From Monarcha castaneiventris obscurior (Eukaryota > Chordata > Aves > Passeriformes > Monarchidae), in NCBI GenBank assembly GCA_026261815.1, contig JAMPIT010000059.1, positions 18,462,001 to 18,526,000 of the forward strand: 64,000 nt of DNA, in the 5' to 3' direction. Positions 1 to 13,300 of the stretch are shown one piece after another. The notes beneath the pieces are model-generated. The model was not told the origin of the DNA, ran no database searches, and worked only from the letters and a program-made list of their open reading frames with translations. Numbering within the stretch: position 1 is the first letter of the stretch; every line of letters starts with the position of its first letter. The position numbers and the translations under genes are program-made.

Positions 1-250
1 GAAATGTAGAGAGGAAATTCACATACTGTTTAAATCAGTGTGAAGATCTTGTCATATACTCTTTTAAAAAATCTTACCATAATGCTGTCCTCTTTCTACT
101 TCTGGGACCTCAGTTCACCAATCATTCATTTAAAATATCCTTAATCAGCTTTTCTTAGTGTTCTACATTCAATACTACCTATCTTCAACTGTTCCTCACA
201 TTTTTTTCCTGATTCAATAGTTTTTTTTTTGGGATGTCTTAATTTCTTTT
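1..250. other. Unique AT-rich sequence
   Basis: No gene, repeat family or RNA is recognisable. A short T-run near 220-230 lies just before the tail of the minus-strand CR1 that starts at 251. Confidence 0.6.
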
Positions 251-632
251 CATAGAATCATAAAATCATAGACTGGTTGGGTTTGGAAGGGACCTTAAAG
301 TTCATCTGGTTCCAACCTCCCTGCCATGGACAGGGAGACCTTCCATTAGACAAGATTGCTCAAAACCCCACCCAGACTGTCCTTAAACACTCCCAAGGAT
401 GGAGTATCCACAGGTTCTCTGGACAAACTATTCTAGTGCCTCACCACCCTCATAGTAAAGAACTTTATCCTAATATCTAATCTAATCCTACTCTCTTTCA
501 GTGTGAAGCCATTCCCCTTTGTCACTGTCCTGTCACTACATGCCCTTGTGAATAGTCTCTCTCCATCTTTCTTGCAGCTCTCCTCAGGTACTGGAAAGCC
601 ACAATAAGATCACCCCAAGGCCTCCTCTTATT
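251..632 (-). mobile_element. CR1 LINE 3' fragment (minus strand)
   Basis: Read on the plus strand, this starts with repeated catagaatcata-type octamers, the reverse complement of the CR1 3' tail. It continues into the well-known segment around 'gtttggaagggaccttaaag', then the segment corresponding to the end of the CR1 reverse-transcriptase ORF ('caggtactggaaagcc'). The match fades near 632, so this is a 5'-truncated insertion of about 380 bp, the usual CR1 form. Reading frames inside it are broken, so it is not coding. CR1 is the dominant non-LTR retrotransposon of birds. No clear target duplication is expected or seen. Identity is from recognised sequence, and the subfamily was not assigned. 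Confidence 0.93.
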
Positions 633-3600
633 TTAATTCCATGTAAGTTTATAAACTTTGCTTTCCTCAAGTAAAAGATACCCTTTAAAGAAAGACATGT
701 GAGGGTAACTGTCACTTTACAAATGTTGAAAGATTTCATTCTTCTGTTCAAAGAAGCAAAAGCCTTAATTTGAAGATTTAATGACTCTGACATGATAATT
801 GCTCTACATACAATACTTGATTGAGCTACATGTAGGTCAGAGGAGATCTCAAAACTTCAAACAATTATACTACTACTAATTTCTGTTCCATATTATGCAT
901 TTATATCAGGTTGCACATACACAATTCTAGTTGCATACTAGGACATTTTAATATTCTCTGTCATGAAAGATTGATTTCCCCTTTCCTCATTTAAACAGTG
1001 TACTACTAAAATTTTGTTACTGTGATGTAGGAGTTGCAATTGCTGTTCAAGATGACAATCAGGTCAATATCTCCATGGAAATTTGAGATAATTGAGTCTC
1101 TCTATTGCAGTACAATTATGTGAGTCAATAGATTTAATGTTCAAACTGCTAGTCCATTGAGAGAGTACGCTTTTCATTGGCTTTTCCTCCCCACCCCAAA
1201 CATGGCAAGAGATTTATGGCTAGACATATATTTTAACTAATTAGTGTCTTTACAGAACCATGAGCACATGAAGGAATGCATAAAGCTCTACACACAAAAA
1301 CTTCTTAGAAGCAATGGACCAAAACTGAATATAAGTAGCAGTTTATTTATTGTTTTAACTATCTCAAGATCTTCTCCTCTCAGATAACCAAAGCAAAACT
1401 TCCCAAAACTTTCCTTTGTTCTTGTCTTTGAGAGACTTAAGGAAATACGTTGTGATAAAATTATTGATTAGTTATGGAAAACTGTTAATCACACACTAAA
1501 GAGAATATTAAACTGAGTAGAGGTTTTCTTTCTGTCATACACAGAACTCAAGCTACAGTTTTAGAAAATTACATGCAAGAAAAAAAAACAAACAAAAACA
1601 ACTTGAAAAGATAAACACTGACATTATCAGGGTTATTCTGAAGAACATAATCATACACTGGAACTACTACAGCTTCAAGAGGGTAATATACAATCACATT
1701 GGTTATGGGAGAGGAAAAGTTATTCTAACAGAAAAAGAAGAATTAAGTGATAAAGATGGCTCTAACTAACAGTATTTTATCAGCATGAACTGAGAAGCAT
1801 TACCAGTCTTTACAGACATGCAATGAATGGTACTACTAAAAGAAGTGGTGAGTTAGGAGTTTCCAAGGGCCTGAAACGTAGATATATCTGTAGTGATCAA
1901 GATAGATACTGAGATCCCTAAATCTAACACACATTAGCATGCTAAAATGTATCAATTGTAGTAAACCCAAATTTAATATTCCAAAATTAATCCCTTGTTT
2001 TCGAAGAGGGAGGGAAAGGGAAATAATCCAGAGTTGTCCTCCTGCTGTTGAGTCAAACTGTCCTCCAGAGAAATAATCATTGGTGATGGGGTACACAGTG
2101 AGAAAATGTAGTCTTCACAATTTTTCTGTTAGTATTTGCCACATTATGTACCTTATGTTCCCTTGTGTGCCAAGACACACACACAATTTTTTATTCCTGC
2201 AAAACTTAAGCATTCTGTAACTGGAAAAAAAAGAACAAGACCTGTAACAGCATGCATTCTCTTGTCATACTACAATCATTAATTTTCTTCTTTCAAATAA
2301 AGTTTGGAAGCTGTGTTTATCCTGCTCACTTGACATTATTAGTGCAAGAAAAATAAATTTCATGGAATCATTCTTCACTTCCTTTTTGAAATCCAGTGTA
2401 ATTATATGTTTCATTAGTATCTTCCCTATGTCAAGTTTGGCATCTGATTTTTCAGTCCTGGGATACAAAAAGAAACCAAAAACATGGAGAATAAATAGGA
2501 TAAAATTAGCTTGAACAAAGAGAAGAAAAATGAGGCCAAAAGAGACCTGTCCAATGATACACTTGAATTACTTTATGATGCATTTCTGAATATCATAACA
2601 AGATTTCAAATACCAAGTTAGCACAGTGTCAAAATGTATATCTGATACATGAAGGTCTACTGCAGTTACTGCTATTCTAGTCAGTCCTGTAAGCCAAGTC
2701 ATGTGGTCTGTTATTCCAAAAGGAAAAGGAATGTCTATTCAGGAGTAGTAATTTTATCATTATATGCCTCCACCTGCTCAGGCTGTTGAAGGTAAGTTGG
2801 TCACCTGCTGGAAACAAACACCATGAGTAAACAATATTTTTTAGTAATCAGTTTCTGAAAATTGGGCAAGGAAGCTTTAGATTTGTTACTACTGTTTCAC
2901 ATATTTGTTTTTCTTGAGGTAAATAGATATATTTCCTAGATCTAAACCATGACATTCTCACACCATCCCACTAGATATTTTATACAAAGAGAATAACGTC
3001 ATCAAAATTAAATATATGGATAATTTGAGAGCAGGGAGGCATACAAATGTATGCATATAGAAATGTATATATGTCTTGTAGCATATATGACAATCTAGGA
3101 AAAAATGAAAAAATCATTATAAGATCCAGATTTGCAGTAACATGGAAAGATAACATATCTAGGAATTTCTCTCACAATGGTGAGTTAAAAGTACTCATCC
3201 AGTAATGAGCAGACTGATACTGCATATGAAGTTAAATTAAACTTCAGACCATTCTAATTTTACATGGTAGCAACTTTAAATGAAGAAAACATTACTCAAA
3301 ACTGGTAGTCACTGAAAGATAGTGAGATATTGTAAGATAAAGAGTTTCACTAGGTAGCTATGGTCCACACCTCAGTATAAAATGTAGATTAGTGGAAAAA
3401 TAAATCCTACCATTTACCTTGAGAGTCTGATTAAGCAAAATGGGTCCTCAGTTGTTGTTAATCTTGAGAAGGTTTCAACAGAAAGTGTACAGGAGCTGGT
3501 CTGTTGAATATCTGAAACCTCTATGCCACCTGCACACCATGCAGAATAAAACCATGGTACAGCATGAATGTCTTAAAAGCAAAAACTATTTCTTATATAA

Positions 3601-6600
3601 ATGGTGATAAAATTGGAATTTAATTTTCTTCAGCTTAGAGCTAGACTCCAGTATTTATTCATATAAAATATTTTGGTTCACTGGCATTATTTTGGGTTTA
3701 TTTTAAGTTATGACTGTTTGTATAGTCATAGAACATGCAGATGAGATAGTTCAGTTGCCAGGATGTCTCATTAGAAAAAGTAAGCTGGGGATAATGATGT
3801 CTGCATCCAAGATAGTGCTAGCAGACACCATGTAATTGTAGAAACAACTAAAAGGTAATACTTGTGCAGCATAAAAATAGTTGTTGGATAAACAAAAATC
3901 TCTCCCAGTAAAGTTACTCATGTTTTTTGCTTTCTTTTGGGGTTGATAGGTAGTGGGAAAGGGAGTAATTCTATTGCTGCTTCCTATTTAAATATAATTT
4001 ATTCTTATTAAGCCATTTCAAAATTACACTAATTTATCATGAGCAGAAGTCAGCCTTGCATGTATATTATTGCAGAAAGCTTGTAATTCCATATCTGTCT
4101 GGAGAAAATGTCCTTGAATAATTAAACATCTGAACTCTTTGATTGGAGAAAACAAAGGGAAGAGAAGAAGAACAGGCTATTTTGAAACAAAGAAAACTAC
4201 TAATTGGCAAAGGAAAATGTAAGGCTAATCAGAATCTTAAACACCAACAATATTGAAAGACGTAGGGTTTGGGATTTGAATAGTTTATTTTGTTAAATCA
4301 AAACCATACTTTTTCTAGCTGTCTTGGGATTCGTTCCTGACGTGACAGTCTTGAGGCTTCAGCATGTTTGATTTGTCCATATATAATCAAAGATCATATT
4401 ATATAAATCCCAATGCAGAACCTGACTACTTAATTTGAAGGAACCATTGCCAGTCCCTGCATAATGAGTAATGGCCTATAAAGTCAAATTTCTGTTGCTT
4501 TTTTCCCCCTTATCAGGGAAATGCAATCTGAACATCTATCAGAACTAATTGCAACACACTCACATTATTAGCTGTAAGATCAGCTGCAAGCCTTAAGCAA
4601 TGCAATTCTACTTGACTAGCCATTAGCTTTTGTTTTTGTTGTTGTTTAAATAATCAAGATTAGCTGGCAGCAGACACTATCACTGACAACTGTTGAAAAG
4701 AAATCAAATTAGGATAGATTCTTTAACTAATGAATTAATTCAAACTGATTTTGATGTAATATTGCCATGAGATCTGCCAGCCTGCAGAATGACTGTAAAT
4801 TATAGATGCCACGGACACAAAACCAATAAATAAATCACACTAGCAAATAAAACTGAGGTAAGTTTGCAATAACAAATTGGGGTTTGGGAAAGAAATACTG
4901 AGAACTTTTCCAAATCTACTTTTTGTGGAATATCTTAAAAGCACAGAAATACATAATCTTAAAAAAGAAAATAATCTGCAGACTGCTATGATTAGAAGGA
5001 ATTGTTGCTAATGATAGAATAAGAAAAATTAGTCTAACTGAAGTAACTCTTCTTCCAGATGCAACAATAGTGGATACTGTTGTAGGTTTACATACATTGT
5101 GCTTGCATGAACTCTCCAGTCTCAGGTTTTTTTATTTGTCTTTCAAACCTTCATGTTTCTTTTTAGCTGAGTACACACAAGCCCAGCCATGAACAGAAAG
5201 ACAAGGTGAATTCCAAAGACAGGTGTAATATGAAAGATGCCCAAGGCAGCCATCACTTTCATCACAGTACACAGCTTTCTTCTGCCACACAAATAGTTTG
5301 AAGAAGAACCCAAACATTAATAATATGTTGGTCTTTTCAGGATTAAGGTATTGGTGTATGTGAGTTTCTAGGTATGGATTTTTCACAACTTTTAGGGATT
5401 GGAGTGCCCTTATTAGATGAAATCTATATGGCAGTTCTGCTGTAACTGTCCAAAGATCAACCATTTTTCTTACTGAGCCAATAGAAACACAAGAATGGGT
5501 TTTGTGTAGTATGTTTAATGGGAATGAGCAAAAGAATTGCTGGTGTTAGATATCACTTTAATATCAAATTAGGAAGGCAACGGAAAAAGGTAGATCAGGG
5601 AACATCAAGCAACAAAGAGCCAAACATAGGGTGAGTACTGAAACTTCCATTACTCTTATTCCCTTTTGTTGCTACAACTATAGCCGGGATGGGTTTTATT
5701 ATATGGTCATGTGAATGTAGTAGGGGCATATGCATTTAAAATACAGCAACAATTTGGATTTTATGGGTGAGGTGTGTACCCTGTCAAAGAAAATATGCTT
5801 AAGGATTTATAACAGATGTAGAAATAAGAAATTATTACATTTATCAGTGAAATACATATACTACTCAGTTTGGAAGATTTAGGAAGAAGTAAAGATTTTC
5901 TTTTTTTCCTCTGTAAAAAATGAAAATCACTAACAGTGAAGCAGTAGGCAAGGAACTGGACATGAATTCCTCATTAAATATATCAGCAAATAAAAATGGA
6001 CTGGTATACTTTACTTCATATGAATACAATTTACTGTTATCCACTAAGAAAAGAGATCTTCACAGAATATACACAAATTCAGAGATCTACAAAATAACTC
6101 TCTTTTTTTCTTCTTTTTGCTTTGGATTATACTTTCCAATTTTATCATTTCAATCTTTGAATATTCTGCTATTTTCTTAATTTATTCTACACCTTACAAG
6201 GTTCTTTAAAAATCTTAGCTTTCCTATCACTTCCTCTTCCTTAAAGAGAGGCTACTTTTTCTTCACACTTTTATTGTCTCCCAGAAAGCCCTTGGCTCTT
6301 GTAAAATCACTTTATAACTCCAAACTGTCATTGAATATTGACACAATTATATATAAATAGTTATTCAGCAAGGAATTTGGAGATCAAGGATACATCCTTA
6401 GGACCACACAGATTAATCAAAATTTAGAGGAGCAAATGTCATTTGCATTTGAACAAATATTACCTTTCCTGCACTGTTTGATTAGCCCTTCTAACTAGGT
6501 GTCAAGCAGCTCATTTTCCCTGACTGACTTTAGGTTAAAGGCATTCTTTCATCCACTCATACAAAATGATGTCTGTAATCTTTAACTCTGCTTTTCTTAA

Positions 6601-7780
6601 TTATATGAAGTAAACATATGGCTAGAAGAAAAAAAACACAAACAACTGAGTCTATACTGAAAGTCATCTTTTACCAGACTCCATCAATCGGTGGAATGTA
6701 CTAACATGGATTCTTAAAATAGGCAACACCTCAGGAAAAGAATTATGAATGTTTGATCAAATGGCATTGCTAATAGCACTTTCAAAAGACACATTCATAT
6801 GTTGACCCATGAAAGGTATATATGCAATAATCTGAGAAAGAAATGGAAATAAATAATCAGTTATTATTTTGTAGATTTATGCTGTTAGCAAAGCATTTTG
6901 AAAGAGTTAACTAGCTGACAGCTTTTACATCAAAACCAATATTCGGTCTTTTTAAACTACAAATGAAAAAAATAGCCCTTTGTTTCTTGCTTGTATAATT
7001 TTTGTGAATACTCAGATCTATCACATAAGGAGCCTTGATTTCCATTTTTGTACTACGTATCTAAAAATCAGACATAATTTCAAATATACTACTTCAGGCC
7101 ATCTAAATCCATTCCTTTATACACAAACAAAAAATCTTTATGCATTTTTTCTGTTCAAGGTTATGAACACATTTTCCTGAAGTGTAATTTTGCTTCCCCT
7201 AAGACAGGTGAGTACAGACCAGTAGGTAGTTCCTAAATTCTTCCTAAACTAGAATAAATTTTATTTATGCCATTACAACTATACTAGTGCAGATTGAAAC
7301 TAAACCTCAAATCCAGTATCAGACACTGAGGAGAAAATTTTTATCTGCAACAAAATCCCAAATTTACAAAAAATGTCTGCTTTAACCTTTGGTTTATTAA
7401 AAAAACCCCAAAAGATAAGAAATTTACAGAATTAACATCAGATCATAATTGCACTTCAGCTTCGAATGAATCTGTTCTCAATTCTTTTGAAGGGTCATTC
7501 AAAAGGTTCTTTTTATGATAAACCTAAAGAACTCTTGGTTTTGAGCTACTCTCAGGACTCCAGAAAACAAGTTTGATTAAAGACTTAGATCCCATAATCC
7601 CTCCAAATGAAGGCGCTCAAAGTAAGTATAATAACATATCTTCATTGGAGTGGAAAATAACAGTATTTATATTTTAAACTCAGTGTGCCCTAAGATAAGA
7701 TGATTTCCTTTTTTTAAATCCACCCATGATAAAGTTGCTTCACTCTCTATACTTTTTTGCAAGTGTCTTAGTTTGTATCT
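633..7780. other. Unique AT-rich sequence, no gene seen
   Basis: About 7.1 kb with no recognisable transposon, RNA or exon. Open frames here are at most 110 codons (5132-5464, minus strand, ATG start), have no recognisable domain, and look like chance frames in AT-rich DNA. Small low-complexity patches occur, such as a short CA run near 2169-2184. The stretch 4500-4800 is rich in TAAT/ATTA-type words and lacks repeat character, which is how conserved noncoding elements often look, but conservation cannot be judged from one sequence. Confidence 0.6.
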
Positions 7781-8070
7781 ACACTGTGGTGTTGCTGCTT
7801 ACCAAGTCACTGACATTCCCTGTCCCTGGAACATTTACATTCCCTGAAAACAGCTCCTTAATCCCCACAAGTTTCCTCTCCTGAGTTTTCAGGCTGATCC
7901 AGAAGACAGCAGCTGGGGCAGGGCAACAGGCAGTCTGTCTGCTACCTGTGTCCAGATGTTGTGCCCCTTTAAAAAATATAGCAGACAGTGCCCTGAGAGA
8001 ATTAAATAAATAAATTCAACCCCAGCCACACTCATGAAGGTTTTTGTTAGGCCTTTGCAGCACTTATTAG
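7781..8070. other. GC-richer block, possible old retroelement relic
   Basis: This stretch is richer in C and G than its surroundings, with a TTTAAAAAATATA box near 7969 and overlapping ATTAAATAAATAAA signals near 8005. That arrangement would fit a decayed LTR with promoter and polyadenylation signal. I do not recognise the family, and no terminal TG/CA pair or target duplication is convincing. It could equally be ordinary unique sequence. Confidence 0.25.
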
Positions 8071-9678
8071 ACAGAATAATTAGTTTTATTTACAATTTCA
8101 ATATTCAACGAGTATTCTGAGTAACTGTTAAACAGAAGGATACAGACTTCAAGGAAAATCATTGCTAACTAATACAGAGGAATCTGAATTATCTCACTGA
8201 GTTAAACATCTCTATCCAATATCTTGCAGAGAGCATCCAAAATTTTTTAAAATATCTATGAAGTTAATCACTACAATCTGCATTTTAGTGTAAGCTGTTG
8301 ACTTAATCAGGTTTTTTTCCACCTAATTCTTGAATATTACTTTAAGCACCTGAGGCTCAGTTATTCCATCTGTCCCAATATGTATATTTATGTGTAAAAA
8401 CAAATTTATACCTAAAGATCATATGATACCCCATATCACATCCTAGGTCAAGTGTGATATTCCTTATCCCTATCACAGCAAATAGGGATCAATAAAACAA
8501 GGAAGCACCAGTTTATGAAAAAAGCTTGTCCTTCCACAAAGACATTTTGTTCAAAGTCATGACAATCACATTAAACGCATCATGGAAAATGGAATGAAGA
8601 CCTCAAGATAGGTAAAATGCATTTCTTTCTCATTGGCCTCTAATGCTGATTCTATTCACAATAAATTTTTAGATCTTTTAAACAGAATAGTTTATATATT
8701 GAAAAATATAATACTGGTGATATATATTGGGGATGTGGAACAAAGCTTCGTATTGCAGGGAAGCAATAAAGAGAAGATTGCCGCTGTTATTCACGGAAAT
8801 GCTCACATTAACTGGTGCTGGGCTGTCATATAAGAATTGAGTCACAGATTCTTTCATTTTCAGTTTTTTATTCAAAAATCACCATATAGTCTTACTTCTT
8901 CATCAGGAAAGTAGAAAAGAGTACAGAGCTTCTTCAAGTATCTTCCTGTGAATTGTGACTATAAACCCAAGGCAGGTGGTCCCACATGCACATATCAAGG
9001 AGTTCTGAGGCACCTACGAGCTCCCCTCTTCCCACTTTTCCTTCCTGATAACACCCTTCAGCCAGAACTGCCTATGAATTTCCTCTGCCACAGGAATTTT
9101 CCCAAACCAGCCTTTGTTTGGTGAAATTAATTCTGTACAAATGCTCTCTATAATTTCTAAGGATCATTACATTCTTTCAATGTAATAATAATGAAGCCAT
9201 ACCATATATCCCTGAAATGCCTCTGGCTTGAACTAACACAACATCAGATATGAGGATAGGTAACAAGAGTAATCCCAAAATGCACAAGGCCTTAAAAGAA
9301 AGACGACTCAGGCCATTCACAAAACCTTATATTGTTCCCATCCAATAACAGTCTCATAGAAATTTCAACAGTAGTAATTCACTATGTAGTCATTAAATGG
9401 GGTTTTTTGCCATCTCTGTTCCAAGGTAATCATAAGATTTGCTCATCAATAGATTCGCTCTGATTCTTCAAGATATGAACCTTTAGGAAAAAAATATCCT
9501 GCATATAATTAGAACCCATAGGCATATGCTCATTTTATTTGCTATAGTCTTATCACTAAAAATAAGACCAGAGGAATTTTAAAAAAGTTTCCTCTAATTT
9601 TAGTTAAATTATGCTTTCAGAACTGGCATTCTACACTCATAGATATTTGCACATTTACTCCACTTTTACTTATGTAGG
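8071..9678. other. Unique sequence, no gene seen
   Basis: AT-rich DNA without recognisable coding potential. Overlapping frames of 66 and 65 codons on opposite strands around 8633-8875 have no domain character. Confidence 0.55.
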
Positions 9679-10300
9679 TGTCTTGGGGTGACTTTATGAT
9701 GTGTATCCCCTATTGCCTGCTCTATGCCCAGACATGAATCCCCTGCCCTTCTGTGATTTTAAAACTGGGTCTGAGAGAAAGAAAAAAAAAAAGCCAGGCA
9801 AACTTCTCAAAGGGGTTTTGTGTTCAAGGACACAGATACACACTCCCCTGTGTTCTGCTGTGGCGGCAAGAGGAAGGAAGCACCGTTCCTTCTTTTAACC
9901 CACTCTCAACTCCTTTTCTCAGGAGAGAGACATCATGCTAGCTGAGGCAAACTTTCTTTTCCCTGGAACTTCGGTTTCTTCTTTTCTTCTAGACTGTTCA
10001 ACAACACCAGAACATCAGCCAGGAGACCTTGCACATCAGCCCAGAGGGACGCATGCTGAACCCCAGCTCCGGAGAGGGGAAAGCCACACCCACAAAGGAC
10101 TCTGAAATCTACCCAGGTTCTCTCCACAGCAAGAGGTGTTATTATTTAGCACTATTCTTTTCCTGTGCATGCATGCATTGTGTTTGTTAAATAAATAGTT
10201 TTTCTTTTCCTTTCACTTTCCTCGGAGGAAAATTATTTCCGAATCTGGTGGGGGAGGGGCAGCTGTAACCTGCCTTCTATCAGAGGACGTTCATTTCAGA
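9679..10300 (+). mobile_element. Endogenous retrovirus LTR (solo, plus strand)
   Basis: Begins with TGTCTTGGGGTGAC, the usual LTR 5' TG, and continues through sequence I recognise as a common bird LTR ('gagagagacatcatgct', 'ccagctccggagagggg', 'actctgaaatctacccagg'). A polyadenylation signal AATAAA sits at 10190-10195, followed by the T/C-rich stretch and 'ctcggagg' typical of the family's R/U5 part. No gag, pol or env sequence flanks it, so it is a solo LTR. The 3' boundary is uncertain; the match fades between about 10260 and 10300. No target duplication could be confirmed. The open frames of 60-65 codons in it are non-functional. The element at 18366-18877 has the same organisation on the other strand. 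Confidence 0.85.
10190..10195 (+). promoter_or_regulatory. LTR polyadenylation signal AATAAA
   Basis: Canonical AATAAA within the LTR, followed by a T-rich downstream region. It would define the end of retroviral R if the element were active. Confidence 0.7.
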
Positions 10301-13300
10301 TGTTCATCTGAATTTGTCTCAGACCAGGATAGCAGGCTAGAAATATTATTTTCTGTTTTCCTTAATCACAATTCCTACTTGTGTGGCATATATAACACAC
10401 CTGGAAATTGAACTAGATTCCTGAATTGTTTTCTTAGTTTTAAGGTGGACACTGAAAGGTTTGACGTGACAGTAAAAGAGGAAAAATATAAAATAAGGAA
10501 ATAGTTATTTGAGTGGAATTTGATACTGATGCATCTGTAGGCAACCTGGAGGCTTATGTATCTACATTATGTCTGTCTGAGAAATGCTATGTAATGATTA
10601 TTAGTGATATGGAAACTGTATTGAAATGGCACTGGAAGCAATACCTACATAGTGGAATCTGTACAGCACATGTAGCAGTGTCTTTCTGTAGGTATTTAAC
10701 CTCTGAGCAAGGCAAATATTCGCTTCAAAGACAATCCCTGTACCTGACTGACAAAATATTCCCTTTCCCTTCCTTGAAAACCAGCTGCTATCATTCATAG
10801 AAGAAGCATCAGCTGTAGCTGTAAAGTATCATCATAGCTGAAACTCTTAATACTTGAGGGTCTGATTCCCAGTTAGCTGTTGGCTCCTTTTAATTCCTAA
10901 CTTTAGAGATTCTCTAAATATTCAGCAGCCAAACCCAAGCATTCTCACACACAAGCTCTTCTTTTAGCTGCCCTTCTGAAATTCTTTTCTTTCCCCAACT
11001 GTCCTTTTTGTGCTGATGATTAGTCCCAAAACATACCAAACTCCTATTCAGAACAGCAGTCTATTTATACCATGTGAGGGGAATGGGCACTTCATTTTTG
11101 ACATAATACAGTCAGAATCTGGTTTTTGTCTGTTATCCAACTTTTCCGTTATTATTCATAATACTGCTTGTGGTTTTCATTGTTGCTAACAGGAAACAGT
11201 GTTTGGACTACAGTGTTTTCACAGTGGTTTCCGCATTTCCTTCCTAAGTGATGGCAGCCAACAACATGTTGAACATTAGAAATTTTTTATCCATGTGCTT
11301 CAAAGTGTAGTCAGCAAAACTGATTTCCACCTATTATTTGGTATAGCCAGTCACTTGGTATCATGATACCTTTCAATAAGATTTTATTTCAGCTTCTAAT
11401 TTCATATCACTTATGAATATACTCAACTTCACAATATCCTTTACTGCACTCAGCTACCCTACATCTCTTGTGGAAAGGGACCAGGTATTCTTAACATGTT
11501 TCTCACCTGTCTTTCATTATGTTATTAATCCATGAGAAAACATACTCTCCTGAGTAAAAGAGGTTGACATAGCATAAGAGACACATGTAAGGCTCCTTGA
11601 GTAAAACTGGCTGAAAAAGTAATATCTATTTTTAAACTGTTTTATCAGTATCTAATTGACTTCCAATGACAATGGCAGTTTTGGGATTCACAATTTGCTG
11701 ACTCTTCCCAAATACATGATTACATATTGGGTCAAATAGCTGTATCCTTTATTGATGCTTCTATCTATTTATCCTGTGTAGCAATCAATCAGTTCTGGCC
11801 AGTGTATCTACTCTTACTGGTTTAAAATATTAGTAATTTTCTTCTAAAATCTTCTTCTTAAATTCATATATGATATCTTTCTCCATTCCATGTTTCCTTC
11901 TTTTTCAAGGTAATTGGCTTGTAACTAATTTGTACTGAAATACAAAGCTGTAATAATGGCAAAAGTTGTGCTGGAATCAGGAGCCAGATTGGCATTTACA
12001 GAATTAAAATTTATTCAAATATGAATGGAAAGTCCACAACGTATAAGTACACTATCTTTTAAAACACATTATACTAAAAAATGTTGTATGGAAAATTTTT
12101 AAGTCAAGCATTCAAAAGTTCGGAAATGCTAATTTATTCCTACTGTCTGCACATTTTCCTGCAGCATTTGTTACCTGATATGTGACAGTTTGTGTTTGTT
12201 TTTTTTCAAGGCTCCTGTCTTGTTCTGTCTTGTTCAGTTTTTTTCTATCTTCCACATTCACTGACCATTGTAAAGTCTTATTTGAAGTATTTAACTGAAC
12301 ACAAAAAGCATAAAATATCTTCTAAATATTTGCATAATGTTATTAGCATTCCATGAGAATTCTTCATTTACAATATATCTATTTTCACTTAACAAGATAG
12401 AAGTTATATTATTAACCTTTCATGTTCCTTGAAAGATGCATAGCGTGACAAAAGGTTTTAAAATCCCTCAGCAGCAAGAGGAAATCCAAAGAAAACAAGA
12501 GTAAATTATTCAATGGTAACAGAAATCTGAGGGTAAGTTATCTGACAGTAAAATGTGAAGCACCCAGTATGTGGGGGTTTTTTTCATTTTGTTTTAGTTT
12601 TGAAAAAGACTAATTACATGACTAAAAATTAACATTGTCAGTACAGCTGAAAGACATCTTCCCCTGATGACCAGATGAAGTTTTACATTGCCTGGATAAT
12701 TGATGGATGGTGTTTTCTCAATGAATTACTTATTCCAGGCTTTCTTTTTGTCCACCTGTGGAAACTTCTTTGAAGAAAATTAATAAATAAACAGAAGCAA
12801 AAGAGCTTAGAAGAATGGATTTGCATTCTAAAGATTCAAGAAATGGGTTTACACTCATCTAAACCAGAGATGAACAGTCAATTGGAAGGAGTTCATCTGA
12901 AGAGATAGCTGATTATTAGTATTTGTACCACTCAAAACTAATTCTCCGGAATTATTCTAAATTCTTTTGAATTTCTTAGCGGCAAAGAATCAGCAAGAAG
13001 AGTCAAGCTTCCAAAGGAAATTATGGACTCCAGTTTACCTCCACTTTAGAAATACGTACATTTCAGGAGAGATACTTTCATTGTATGTCATAAACAAGTG
13101 TCTCAGGGAGAGAAAGAAAAGGGCGTGGACTCTGAAAATTTGGACTATGGCTCATAATGGGACACTACAAGACTGGAGAGATCTGTGCAAAGGCTGGAAC
13201 AAAAGGGCAGGACCAAAAGCCTTCCAAAGAATGGCTTTTACTCTAAAATCTTGGAAAATCAAATATTCCATTTTGGGATCCTGTGACCAAGACCTTGTCT

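Noticed and set aside
2750..2800. Donor-like gaaggtaagttgg
   Set aside because: An isolated GTAAG without an upstream open exon bounded by an acceptor. Such sites occur by chance many times in 64 kb.
9679..10127. Several 60-65-codon frames on both strands
   Set aside because: All lie in a recognised LTR and correspond to no retroviral protein.
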